Positions 18,101 through 26,510 of a DNA stretch of 32,847 nt are shown piece after piece (the stretch's first letter is position 1; every line of letters starts with the position of its first letter). The notes under the pieces are model-generated. The model was not told the origin of the DNA. It made no database searches and saw only the letters and a list, made by a program, of their open reading frames with translations. Made by a program: the position numbers and the translations under genes. This DNA comes from Lysobacteraceae bacterium UBA6001 (GTDB lineage: Bacteria; Pseudomonadota; Gammaproteobacteria; Xanthomonadales; Xanthomonadaceae): positions 2,362-35,208 of the forward strand of contig DJAN01000075.1 of NCBI GenBank assembly GCA_002429615.1. The letters run 5' to 3'.

Positions 18101-19084
18101 ATGTCCAACGACACGCTCCTCGAACAGGAAGTCGCCGGTCTCGGCGGCGCCACCATGGGCACGACCTGGCGCGTGCGCCTGGCGGTGCGCCGTGGCCGCG
18201 ACCTGCATGGTCTCCACGCCGGCATCCAGGCCACGCTCGACGATGTCGTCGCGCAGATGAGCAACTGGGAAGCCAGCTCTGACATCAGCCGCTACAACCA
18301 CGCCGCACGTGGCACCCGCCACCGCCTGCCCGCCGGCTTCGCGCATGTGATGTCGGTGGCGTTGGAAGTGGCGCGCGCCAGCCATGGCGCGTTCGACCCC
18401 ACGCTGGGCCCGCTGGTGTCGCTGTGGGGCTTTGGTGCTTCGCGCGGGCCGCTGCGCGTTCCCTCGCAGACCGAACGCGACGCCATCGCCGCGCGCGTCG
18501 GCTGGTGCCGGCTGGTGTGGGATGCCGAGGGTGCCGAGCTGCTGCAGCCAGGCGGGCTGGTGCTGGATCTGTCGGCGATCGCCAAGGGTTATGGCGTGGA
18601 TGCGGTCACCGCCTACCTGCGGCATGCCGGCATCGGCGCGGCGCTGGTGGAAGTCGGCGGCGAACTGCATGGCTATGGCGACAAGCCCGACGGCGAGCCA
18701 TGGCGCGTGCTGGTGGAATCGGCACCGGACGAAGACGCCGCCGCCGACGTGCCCCCACGCGTGCTGGCGTTGCGCGACCTGGCGGTCGCCACGTCGGGAG
18801 ACCGCTGGCATCACTTCGATGCAGGCGGCGAGCGCTACTCGCATACCTTCGATCCCCGCCTGCGCCGTCCGGTACCGCGCGCGCCGGCCGCGGTCACCGT
18901 GGTCGCCGGCGATGCGACCCGCGCCGATGCCTGGGCGACCGCGATGACCGTGCTCGGCAGCGAGCAGGGCCTGGCACTGGCCGAGCGCCTGCGGCTGGCG
19001 GTGCGCTTCCTTGAGCGCAGCGGCGGCGAACTGAAGGAAAGCCTCAGCCCGGCCTTCGAGAAGTTGCTCGGACCAGACCGATGA
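18101..19084 (+). CDS. apbE: FAD:protein FMN transferase ApbE
   Basis: This 327-residue protein transfers FMN from FAD onto a Thr/Ser of target proteins. Conserved blocks are all present: MGTTWRV (19-25), FDPTLGPLVSLWGF (98-111), DLSAIAKGYGVD (156-167), GGELHGYG (186-193), ATSGD (230-234), SHTFDPRLRRPV (247-258) and ADAWATAMTVLG (275-286), which holds Mg-binding residues. Unlike most bacterial ApbE proteins it has no signal peptide or lipobox, and the 50 nt upstream encode nothing hydrophobic in frame. It therefore appears cytoplasmic although its likely target in the operon is exported. It overlaps the next gene by 4 nt (ATGA). Confidence 0.95.
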   Translation: MSNDTLLEQEVAGLGGATMGTTWRVRLAVRRGRDLHGLHAGIQATLDDVVAQMSNWEASSDISRYNHAARGTRHRLPAGFAHVMSVALEVARASHGAFDPTLGPLVSLWGFGASRGPLRVPSQTERDAIAARVGWCRLVWDAEGAELLQPGGLVLDLSAIAKGYGVDAVTAYLRHAGIGAALVEVGGELHGYGDKPDGEPWRVLVESAPDEDAAADVPPRVLALRDLAVATSGDRWHHFDAGGERYSHTFDPRLRRPVPRAPAAVTVVAGDATRADAWATAMTVLGSEQGLALAERLRLAVRFLERSGGELKESLSPAFEKLLGPDR

Positions 19085-20676
19085 GTGCTCCCGCTCGCTG
19101 GAGGGCCTGGCTGGGCAACGGGCTGGTCATCGCGCTGCTGGCGCTGGCCGCCTGCTGCCTGCTGCACCTGCACGGCGCGCAGACCTGGTGGCCGGGCAGC
19201 GCGCAACGCTGGCAGTGGCAGGCCGTGACCTGCGCCGTGCTGGCCTACGCCGCGTTGTGCGGGGCGATCGCCTGGCGCGCACGCCCACGCCGGCTGAAGG
19301 CCGGGGGCGAGGCGCCCTTGATCGTGGCCTGGGCGAGCCAGACCGGCTTCGCCGCGGAAGTCGCCGAGCGCAGCGTCGACGCGCTGCGGCTGGGCGGCGT
19401 GGCCGCGCAGTCGATGCCGCTGCAGGCCCTGGACGCCACGACCCTGCGCCATGCCGAGCGCGTGTTGTTCGTGGTCAGCACCACCGGCGAAGGCGATCCG
19501 CCGGACCATGCGCTCGCCTTCCTGCGGCAGACCCAGCCGCAAGTCGATGCCCTGCCCCGTCTGCGCTACGGCATGCTCGCGCTGGGCGACCGCGACTACG
19601 ACGACTTCTGCGCGTTCGGCCGCCAGCTCGACGAGTGGCTGTCGCGGCATGGCGCACATGCGCTGTTCGACCGCGTCGAGGTCGACAACGCCGACCCCGG
19701 CACGCTGCGCCACTGGCAGTATCTGCTCGGCCAACTCGGCGATGGCCGTGCGCAGGCGGACTGGGAACGTCCCCGCTACCAGCCATGGCGCCTGCAGGCA
19801 CGCGAGCAGACCAACCCCGGCTGCGATCACGGCGGCGTGTTCCGCATCTCGCTGCAACCCGCCGACGCTGACTGGCCCACGTGGCAGGCTGGCGACATCG
19901 CGGAGATCGGACCCCGCCACGGCGCCATCGCGGTGGGCCGCTTCCTCGCCGCCCACCACCTCGACGGCGACCGCTTGGTGCATGGGCAGCCATTGCGCGA
20001 CTGGGTCGCGCGCTCGCAGTGGCAGGAGGTCACCGATGCGCCGCTGGAGCAGTGGGTGGATCACCTGCAGCCGCTGCCGCATCGCGAGTATTCGATCGCC
20101 AGCGTGCCGGCCGAACGCCGCCTGGACCTGCTCGTGCGCCGCCACCTGGGCGCCGATGGCCAGCCGGGCCTCGGCAGTGGCTGGCTCTGCGAACACGCCG
20201 CGCTCGGCGGCAGCATCGACCTGCGCCTGCGCGCCAATCCCGGCTTCCATCCGCCGGCCGACGCGCGCCCGCTGATCCTGATCGGCAACGGCACCGGCAT
20301 CGCCGGCCTGCGCGCCCACCTGGCCGCGCGCATCGAGGCCGGAGACACCCGCAACTGGCTGCTGTTCGGCGAGCGTCACGCGGCGCACGACAACCACTTC
20401 GCCGATGACCTGCGGCGCTGGCATGCCGCCGGCGAGATCGAGCGCCTGGACGCGGTCTATTCGCGCGATGGCGGCCAACACCGCTACGTGCAGGATGCGC
20501 TGGCCGATGCCGCCGATGACCTGCGCGCGTGGGTCGCGGATGGCGCGGCCCTCTACGTCTGCGGCAGCCTGCGCGGCATGGCGCCGGCGGTGGATGCGGT
20601 ACTGGAGTCCGTGCTCGGCAGCGAGACCCGCGAAGCGCTGCTCACCGAAGGTCGCTACCGCCGCGACGTCTATTAG
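19081..20676 (+). CDS. Membrane-anchored diflavin (sulfite-reductase-like) NADPH reductase
   Basis: This 531-residue protein has two N-terminal membrane helices (about 13-32 and 47-66). A flavodoxin domain follows (about 79-220) with FMN loops WASQTGFA, STTGEGDPP and LGDRDYDDFC. Then comes a CysJ/cytochrome-P450-reductase-like FAD-NADPH module. REYSIAS (335-341) binds FAD, IGNGTGIAGLR (401-411) and YVCGSLRGMA (492-501) bind NADPH, and the end is GRYRRDVY. Both flavin domains should be cytoplasmic. I infer that it takes electrons from NADPH and passes them through the membrane to the PepSY protein. A true sulfite reductase role is unlikely, because no CysI is nearby and CysJ has no membrane anchor. 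Confidence 0.92.
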   Translation: MSAPARWRAWLGNGLVIALLALAACCLLHLHGAQTWWPGSAQRWQWQAVTCAVLAYAALCGAIAWRARPRRLKAGGEAPLIVAWASQTGFAAEVAERSVDALRLGGVAAQSMPLQALDATTLRHAERVLFVVSTTGEGDPPDHALAFLRQTQPQVDALPRLRYGMLALGDRDYDDFCAFGRQLDEWLSRHGAHALFDRVEVDNADPGTLRHWQYLLGQLGDGRAQADWERPRYQPWRLQAREQTNPGCDHGGVFRISLQPADADWPTWQAGDIAEIGPRHGAIAVGRFLAAHHLDGDRLVHGQPLRDWVARSQWQEVTDAPLEQWVDHLQPLPHREYSIASVPAERRLDLLVRRHLGADGQPGLGSGWLCEHAALGGSIDLRLRANPGFHPPADARPLILIGNGTGIAGLRAHLAARIEAGDTRNWLLFGERHAAHDNHFADDLRRWHAAGEIERLDAVYSRDGGQHRYVQDALADAADDLRAWVADGAALYVCGSLRGMAPAVDAVLESVLGSETREALLTEGRYRRDVY

Positions 20677-21281
20677 GCGGGATCTTCGCCCGCCGGTTCG
20701 ATGCGGATCGCCAGCAGTTCCCCGGCACCGTGCAGGGCATGGCGCGCACGCGGGCCAGCGCCGAGCCATGCGGTATCCCCGCCCGCCAGCGGCGGCAGTT
20801 CGCCTTCTGACTCGAAGCGGGCGTGCCCCCCCAGCAGATGGATGGCCCATGCCACATCCGGCTCGCTGAAGAACAGCATCGGCCCGACCAGGGGCCGGTG
20901 CAGCAACGTCGTCTTCAGCACACCGCGCCGCCACATCAGGTTGAAGTCATGGGTGGGGCCATCCACCAACTCGCCGCGCAGCGCGGCCTCGCCGGGAAAC
21001 CGCAGCCGCTGGTGGGGTGGCAGCAGGCTGACCTCATCGCCGCCCGCGAAGCACAGGCGCACGCCGTTGCCATGCAGCAGCACCAGTTCGCGGTCGATGC
21101 CGGGGAAGGCAGAAAAATCCGAATCCTGTTCGATCTCGGCGATCGAAAGCCGCAGCGCCCAGTCTTCGCCGGCGGGACCCATGCGCAGGATCTCGCGGGT
21201 CCAGCCCTGCTGGTTGCGCCAGCGTTCGCGGCGGTATTCGTGGGCGGGAATGACGCGGCTGGGCGTGTTCAGGAAGTCCAT
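20673..21281 (-). CDS. HutD/Ves-family cupin-like protein
   Basis: This 202-residue protein resembles the HutD/Ves family of beta-barrel (cupin-like) proteins: RVIPAHEYRRERWRNQQGWTREI at the start, FSAFPGIDRELVLLHGNGV in the first barrel, then FPGEAALRGELVDGPTHDFNLMWRR. HutD is linked to histidine utilisation and Ves to cold stress in E. coli, but neither role can be assigned here and no hut genes are near. The ATG at 21281 was chosen because family similarity begins there. Starts further upstream would run through the ComEA terminator. It converges on the diflavin reductase with a 4-nt overlap. Confidence 0.82.
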   Translation of the reverse strand: MDFLNTPSRVIPAHEYRRERWRNQQGWTREILRMGPAGEDWALRLSIAEIEQDSDFSAFPGIDRELVLLHGNGVRLCFAGGDEVSLLPPHQRLRFPGEAALRGELVDGPTHDFNLMWRRGVLKTTLLHRPLVGPMLFFSEPDVAWAIHLLGGHARFESEGELPPLAGGDTAWLGAGPRARHALHGAGELLAIRIEPAGEDPA

Positions 21282-21329
21282 GCCGGCATTCTGCCGCATG
21301 CGCCGCCACGGGATACGCGGCGTGGCCCC

Positions 21330-21372
21330 AAAAAAGAATCGCCCGGCGGCACGTCCTGTGCGACACCGGGCG
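21330..21372 (-). terminator. Intrinsic terminator of the ComEA-like gene
   Basis: CGCCCGG (21340-21346) pairs with CCGGGCG (21366-21372), and an inner GCAC/GTGC stem extends the hairpin. On the minus strand it is followed by ATTCTTTTTT (down to 21330). It begins about 100 nt past the ComEA-like stop. Confidence 0.78.
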
Positions 21373-21472
21373 GTCACGTCCTTGTCGGCATCCAGCCTTC
21401 CCCTAGACTTCCTGCCTAGATGGCGCTCGGCCACGCATCCTGCGTCGAACCGTATCCTTGCGATCCCTGTTC

Positions 21473-21970
<498 letters not shown>

Positions 21971-22020
21971 CTATCGCGGGCGTAGAATGGGCGCTTTCCG
22001 CATTCACCCGGAGTTTTCCC

Positions 22021-23514
22021 ATGGACAGCGCCAAGATCGGCCAATACCTCAGCGACAAATGGGACCAGGACATCGTTCCCCAGTTGGTCGACTACATCCG
22101 CATCCCCAACAAGTCGCCGATGTTCGACGCCGACTGGGTCAAGAACGGCTACATGGACCAGGCCGTGACGCTGATGGAAACCTGGGCGCGCGCGCAGCAG
22201 ATCGACGGCCTGAAGGTCGAGGTGGTGCGCCTGGAAGGCCGCACGCCGCTGATCTTCCTGGAGATCCCGGCCACCGGCGGCGAGAGCGGCGATGACACCG
22301 TGCTGCTGTACGGCCACCTGGACAAGCAGCCGGAGATGACCGGCTGGGATCCGGACCTGGGCCCGTGGAAGCCGGTGCTGCGCGGCGACAAGCTGTACGG
22401 CCGCGGCGGCGCCGACGACGGCTACGCGATCTTCGGCTCGCTGGCCGCCGTGCAGGCGCTGCGCGAGCAGAACCTGCCGCATGCGCGCTGCGTGATCCTG
22501 ATCGAGGCCTGCGAGGAATCGGGCAGCTACGACCTGCCGGCCTACGTGGACCACCTCGCCGACCGCATCGGCAAGCCGTCGCTGGTGGTGTGCCTGGATT
22601 CGGGCTGCGGCAACTACGACCAGCTGTGGTGCACCACCTCGCTGCGCGGCCTGACCGGCGGCAACCTCACCGTGAAGGTGCTGGAGGAAGGCGTGCATTC
22701 CGGCGACGCCTCCGGCGTGGTGCCGTCGAGCTTCCGCCTGTTGCGCCAGCTGCTGTCGCGCATCGAGGACGAGAAGACCGGCCGCATCCTGCTCGACGGC
22801 CTGCACGTGGAAGTGCCGGAGGAGCGCATGGGCCAGGCGCGCAACGCCGCGCAGGTGCTGGACACGGCGATCTTCGACAAGTTCCCGCTGGTCAAGGGCC
22901 TGCAGCCGATGAGCGATGACCTCACCGAGCTGGTACTCAACCGCACCTGGCGCCCGGCGCTGTCGGTCACCGGCATCGGTGGCATGCCGCCGCTGGAATC
23001 GGCCGGCAACGTGCTGCGCCCGCAGACCGCGGTGAAGCTGTCGCTGCGCCTGCCGCCGACCGCCGACGGCAAGAAGTGCGGCGAGCTGCTGAAGGAAGCG
23101 CTGCTGCGCGATCCGCCGAACGGCGCGCAGGTCACGCTCGACCTGGAGAAGGCCTCCACCGGCTGGAATGCTCCGGCGATGGCCCCGTGGCTGACCCAGG
23201 CGATCGACGACGCCAGCCAGGCGTTCTTCGGCAAGCCGGCGATGTACATGGGCGAAGGCGGCTCGATCCCGTTCATGGGCATGCTGGGCGAGAAGTTCCC
23301 CGGCGCGCAGTTCATGATCACCGGCGTGCTCGGCCCGCATTCCAACGCGCATGGGCCGAACGAGTTCCTGCACATTCCGATGGGCAAGCGCGTCACCGCC
23401 TGCGTGGCCAAGGTGATCTCCGAACACCACGCCGCCTGCCTGCGCGGCGAGACCAGCGGCTCGCCGGTGGCCGCCGACAGCGGCACCCGCCACGGTGGCC
23501 ACGGCTGCTGCTGA
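22021..23514 (+). CDS. M20-family metallopeptidase (dipeptidase-like)
   Basis: This 497-residue cytoplasmic protein has the two-domain M20 plan. Predicted metal and catalytic residues are H99 and D101 in LLYGHLDKQPEM, D132 in GRGGADDGYA and the E165-E166 pair in IEACEESGSYD, with a final His in the HGPNEF motif near the C-terminus. A lid domain lies in the middle (about 215-385). This group includes carnosinase-like and succinyl-diaminopimelate desuccinylase-like enzymes. Substrate specificity is not clear. No signal peptide is present. The last eight residues, RHGGHGCC, form an unusual His/Cys tail. A terminator follows at once. Confidence 0.92.
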   Translation: MDSAKIGQYLSDKWDQDIVPQLVDYIRIPNKSPMFDADWVKNGYMDQAVTLMETWARAQQIDGLKVEVVRLEGRTPLIFLEIPATGGESGDDTVLLYGHLDKQPEMTGWDPDLGPWKPVLRGDKLYGRGGADDGYAIFGSLAAVQALREQNLPHARCVILIEACEESGSYDLPAYVDHLADRIGKPSLVVCLDSGCGNYDQLWCTTSLRGLTGGNLTVKVLEEGVHSGDASGVVPSSFRLLRQLLSRIEDEKTGRILLDGLHVEVPEERMGQARNAAQVLDTAIFDKFPLVKGLQPMSDDLTELVLNRTWRPALSVTGIGGMPPLESAGNVLRPQTAVKLSLRLPPTADGKKCGELLKEALLRDPPNGAQVTLDLEKASTGWNAPAMAPWLTQAIDDASQAFFGKPAMYMGEGGSIPFMGMLGEKFPGAQFMITGVLGPHSNAHGPNEFLHIPMGKRVTACVAKVISEHHAACLRGETSGSPVAADSGTRHGGHGCC

Positions 23515-23524
23515 AGCCGATGAC

Positions 23525-23562
23525 GGACGCAGCCCGGCCTTGCTAGGCTGCGTCCTTCTCTT
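23525..23562 (+). terminator. Intrinsic terminator of the M20 gene
   Basis: GGACGCAGCC (23525-23534) pairs perfectly over 10 bp with GGCTGCGTCC (23546-23555) around an 11-nt loop. TTCTCTT follows. The T-tract is broken by cytosines but the stem is strong, and it starts 11 nt after the stop. Confidence 0.75.
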
Positions 23563-23568
23563 CGACGG

Positions 23569-23847
23569 ATGGCGCGCATGGGTGGCCTGTTCGGCAGCGA
23601 CAGCTGGCTCTACATCATCCTGGTCGGCTTCGTGGTCGGCCTGCTCGCGCGTTTCGTCTCGCCCGGCCCGCAACGGCTGGGCTGCCTGCTGACCATCGTG
23701 CTCGGCATCGCCGGCGCGCTGCTGGCGGGCTGGTTCGGCCAGCACATGGGCTGGTATCGCGCCGGCGAGCCGGCCGGGTTCATCGGCGCGCTGCTCGGCG
23801 CGGTGGCCATCCTCGCGTTGCTGCGGCTGTTCAGCGGCCGCCGCTGA
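23569..23847 (+). CDS. GlsB/YeaQ/YmgE-family small membrane protein
   Basis: This 92-residue inner-membrane protein has three hydrophobic segments: WLYIILVGFVVGLLARF, LLTIVLGIAGALLAGWFG and FIGALLGAVAILALLRLF. The glycine-rich GLLARFVSPGP and GFIGALLGA phrases are typical of the GlsB/YeaQ/YmgE (transglycosylase-associated) family, often stress-induced and of unknown biochemical role. An alternative ATG three codons later (23578) is possible. It follows the M20 terminator directly. Confidence 0.88.
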   Translation: MARMGGLFGSDSWLYIILVGFVVGLLARFVSPGPQRLGCLLTIVLGIAGALLAGWFGQHMGWYRAGEPAGFIGALLGAVAILALLRLFSGRR

Positions 23848-23903
23848 TCCCTTCTCCTTCTTGCGACGGCGCCCGCGCCGACCTGTCCGTGCCCGAACCT
23901 ACG

Positions 23904-24929
23904 ATGCCCCAGACGCCCGACACCGATCCGCGCGCCGCGCAACGCCTGCAATGGCTCCGCCAGACCTTGGGCGATGCCTCCGCCACGCTGGTGCGCGCCT
24001 CGGTGGACGCCGGCATGCGCAGCTACTGGCGTAGCGAGGCGGCGGGCCAACCGAGCCGCATCGTGATGGATTCGCCGCCCGGCCTGGATGACCCGCGCCC
24101 GTGGCTGCGCATGCGCGAGCTGCTGCTCGGCGGTGGCGTGCGCGTGCCGCAGGTGATCCAGGCGGACGTGGACGCCGGCTTCCTGCTGCTGGAAGACCTC
24201 GGCGGCCCGACGCTGGCGCAGGTGCTGGACGAAGACAACGCCGACGCCCTGTTCGACGGCGCCATCGACCAGCTGCTGCGCCTGCAGCGCATCACCCCGC
24301 CCGACGGCATGGGCGAGTTCGGCGAAGCCCTGCTGCAGCGCGATGCGGGCCTGTTCGAGGAATGGTTCCTGGGCCGCCACCTCGGCATCACGCTGACCTG
24401 CGACGAGTCCGACCTGCTGGAGATTGCGCAGCGCCGACTGATGGACAACGCGCTCGGCCAGCGCAAGGTGCTGGTGCATCGCGACTTCATGCCGCGCAAC
24501 CTGATGCCGGTGGACGATGGTCCGGCGGTGCTGGATTTCCAGGACTGCGTGCGCGGGCCGATCGCCTATGACCCGGTGAGCCTGTTCAAGGACACCTCGG
24601 TGAGTTGGCCGCTGACGCGCGTGGATGGCTGGCTGCAGCGCTACCACGCACGCGCGCGGGACGCCGGGCTGCCGGTGCCGCCGCTGGAACGCTTCCTGCG
24701 CGACGCGGACTGGATGGGCGTGCAGCGCCACCTGAAGAACCTCGGCATCTTCTGCCGCCTGAACTACCGCGATGGCAAGGGCTGGTACCTGGCCAACGTC
24801 CCGCGCTTCATCGCCTACCTGGAGGAAGTGCTGCCGCGCCACGCGCAGCTGCAACCCCTGCAGGAACTGCTCGACACCAAGATCAGGCCCGCGCTGGCCG
24901 AACGCGCGGCGCAGGCCATCACCTCGTGA
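23904..24929 (+). CDS. amgK: N-acetylmuramate/N-acetylglucosamine kinase AmgK
   Basis: This 341-residue protein has the aminoglycoside-phosphotransferase fold. The catalytic loop is HRDFMPRNLM (H192, D194), the metal-binding motif is DFQD from D211, and the lid-helix phrase FLLLEDLGG is present. Paired with murU this is AmgK, the anomeric sugar kinase that phosphorylates recycled MurNAc in the cell-wall recycling route bypassing de novo UDP-MurNAc synthesis. I prefer the ATG at 23904 over a GTG five codons upstream (23889), though neither has a clear Shine-Dalgarno. It overlaps murU by 4 nt. Confidence 0.93.
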   Translation: MPQTPDTDPRAAQRLQWLRQTLGDASATLVRASVDAGMRSYWRSEAAGQPSRIVMDSPPGLDDPRPWLRMRELLLGGGVRVPQVIQADVDAGFLLLEDLGGPTLAQVLDEDNADALFDGAIDQLLRLQRITPPDGMGEFGEALLQRDAGLFEEWFLGRHLGITLTCDESDLLEIAQRRLMDNALGQRKVLVHRDFMPRNLMPVDDGPAVLDFQDCVRGPIAYDPVSLFKDTSVSWPLTRVDGWLQRYHARARDAGLPVPPLERFLRDADWMGVQRHLKNLGIFCRLNYRDGKGWYLANVPRFIAYLEEVLPRHAQLQPLQELLDTKIRPALAERAAQAITS

Positions 24930-25642
24930 AGGCACTGATCTTCGCCGCGGGGCTGGGCGAGCGCATGCGTCCGCTGACCACGCACACGCCCAAGCCGCTG
25001 CTGGAAGCTGGCGGCAAGGCGCTGATCGCGTGGCACCTGGAGAAGCTGGCGGCGATCGGCGTGCGCGAGGTGGTGGTCAACACGTCGTGGCTGGCGCCGC
25101 GGTTTCCGGAGGTACTGGGCGATGGTGCGCGCTTCGGCCTGCACATCGACTACGCCTACGAAGGTGACACGCCGCTGGAAACCGGTGGCGGCATGCTCAA
25201 TGCGCTGCCGCTGCTTGGAGATGCGCCGTTCCTGCTGGTCAATGGCGATGTGTGGAGCGATTACGACTTCGCGCGGCTGCCGCGTGAACCGCGCGGGCTG
25301 GCGCACCTGGTGATGGTCGATCCGCCGGCGCAGGCGCCGGGCGGGGATTTCTCGCTGGGCGAGGACGGGTTGCTGCATCGGGATGGCGCGCGGCGGCTGA
25401 CCTATTCGGGCATCGGCGTGTACCGGCCGCAGCTGCTGGCCGATTGGCGCGCCCATGCCGACGCCGATGCCGGCGTGGCCGCGAATGGCAAGCCACGCTT
25501 CCGGCTGGCGCCGATCCTGCGTGCGCATATGGACGCCGGGGACGTGAGCGGCGAATACCATGCGGGGCGCTGGACGGATGTCGGTACGCCGCAGCGCCTG
25601 GCCGAGCTGGACGCGCAGCTGCTACACCACCACCCCCTGTAG
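24926..25642 (+). CDS. murU: N-acetylmuramate-1-phosphate uridylyltransferase MurU
   Basis: This 238-residue nucleotidyltransferase converts MurNAc-1-phosphate and UTP to UDP-MurNAc, the step after AmgK. The signature KALIFAAGLGERMRPLTTHT and TPKPLLEAGG bind the nucleotide. LLVNGDVWSD holds the metal-binding Asp, and LETGGGMLNALPLL is in the sugar site. The start is GTG at 24926, overlapping the amgK stop (GTGA). The stop codon TAG (25640-25642) lies inside a REP-like repeat copy, which may have set the present C-terminus (HHHPL). Confidence 0.95.
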   Translation: MKALIFAAGLGERMRPLTTHTPKPLLEAGGKALIAWHLEKLAAIGVREVVVNTSWLAPRFPEVLGDGARFGLHIDYAYEGDTPLETGGGMLNALPLLGDAPFLLVNGDVWSDYDFARLPREPRGLAHLVMVDPPAQAPGGDFSLGEDGLLHRDGARRLTYSGIGVYRPQLLADWRAHADADAGVAANGKPRFRLAPILRAHMDAGDVSGEYHAGRWTDVGTPQRLAELDAQLLHHHPL

Positions 25643-25663
25643 GAGCGGCTTCAGCCGCGACCG
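25638..25663 (+). repeat. Dispersed 26-nt hairpin repeat (REP-like), copy 2
   Basis: This copy is identical to the one at 219-244 and in the same orientation. It overlaps the last codon and stop of murU. Together with the inverted copy at 25750-25775 it forms a REP pair spaced by 86 nt between the convergent murU and hda genes, able to fold into a large stem-loop. Confidence 0.92.
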
Positions 25664-25749
25664 TGGTGCGTCGGCGTCATGACGAACCGGCGGTGCGAGG
25701 TGGGTGACGTTCACGCCCCGCGCAGAGGCCACAGGCCGTTCTGGATTTC

Positions 25750-25775
25750 CGGTCGCGGCTGAAGCCGCTCCTACA
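25750..25775 (-). repeat. Dispersed 26-nt hairpin repeat (REP-like), copy 3, inverted
   Basis: This is the exact reverse complement of the copy at 25638-25663. The pair may act as a transcript-end or mRNA-stabilising structure for both convergent operons, since no other terminator is visible in the 181-nt gap. Confidence 0.92.
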
Positions 25776-25823
25776 CAAGTACACAAGCGACGGGGCTGCT
25801 AACGCGGCTACGCGGGTATCCGG

Positions 25824-26510
25824 TTACAGCACGCTGCGCAGGAACGGCACCGTGATCCGCCGCTTCGCCGCCAGCGACTCGCGGTCCAGCCGGTCCAGCA
25901 GCGTGACCAGCCCGGCCAGGTCACGCCCGCTGTGCGTCAGCAGCCACTCGATCACCGCATCGTCGATCACCAGCCCCCGCCGCTGCGCGCGTTCGCGCAG
26001 CACCGCCGTGCGCCCGGCATCGTCCAGTGCCGGCAGGCCGATGCGCACGCACTGCGACAGCCGCGAACGCAGGTCTGGCAGCACCAGCGGCAGGCCATCG
26101 GGCATCGCGCGGGCGGTATACAACAGCACCACGCCAGCGGCACGCGCACGGTTGTGGAAATCGAACAACGCCACTTCGTCCTCGCGCTGTCCAGCGATCA
26201 CATCCAGGCCATCGAGCGCGATCACCTCATGCCCTTCCAGCGATTCCAGCGCTTCACGCAGCCGTCCAGCGGCCGCCACCAACGGCAGATACGCCGCCCG
26301 CCGCCCGGCCTGCTCGGCCGCCGCGCACAGCGACAACGCCAGGTGCGTCTTGCCACTGCCGGCCGGGCCGGCCAGGAAGATCCAGTCCGCGCGCGCGCCC
26401 ACGGCAATCGCGCGCAACTGCGCGATCACCCCTTCCGGCGCCCCCACATAGGTTTCCAGTCGCTGGTCCGGCGGATAGCGCAGGGCCAGCGGCAACTGCG
26501 GCACGCTCAC
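25824..26510 (-). CDS. hda: DnaA regulatory inactivator Hda
   Basis: This 228-residue AAA+ protein is a DnaA homologue without the DNA-binding domain. It promotes hydrolysis of DnaA-ATP when tethered to the sliding clamp, preventing over-initiation of replication. The clamp-binding motif QLPLAL is at residues 5-10. Walker A is GPAGSGKT (48-55), Walker B is VIALDGLD, and the closing lid domain is HSGRDLAGLVTLLDRLDRESL. The start is GTG, overlapping the permease stop by 4 nt. Its place after DUF2066 and the AI-2E permease matches the usual gammaproteobacterial order. Confidence 0.94.
   Translation of the reverse strand: MSVPQLPLALRYPPDQRLETYVGAPEGVIAQLRAIAVGARADWIFLAGPAGSGKTHLALSLCAAAEQAGRRAAYLPLVAAAGRLREALESLEGHEVIALDGLDVIAGQREDEVALFDFHNRARAAGVVLLYTARAMPDGLPLVLPDLRSRLSQCVRIGLPALDDAGRTAVLRERAQRRGLVIDDAVIEWLLTHSGRDLAGLVTLLDRLDRESLAAKRRITVPFLRSVL

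Noticed and set aside
19081..20676. Assimilatory sulfite reductase flavoprotein (cysJ)
   Set aside because: It has two N-terminal membrane helices and no cysI, cysH or other sulfate genes nearby. Operon context points to an extracytoplasmic electron relay.
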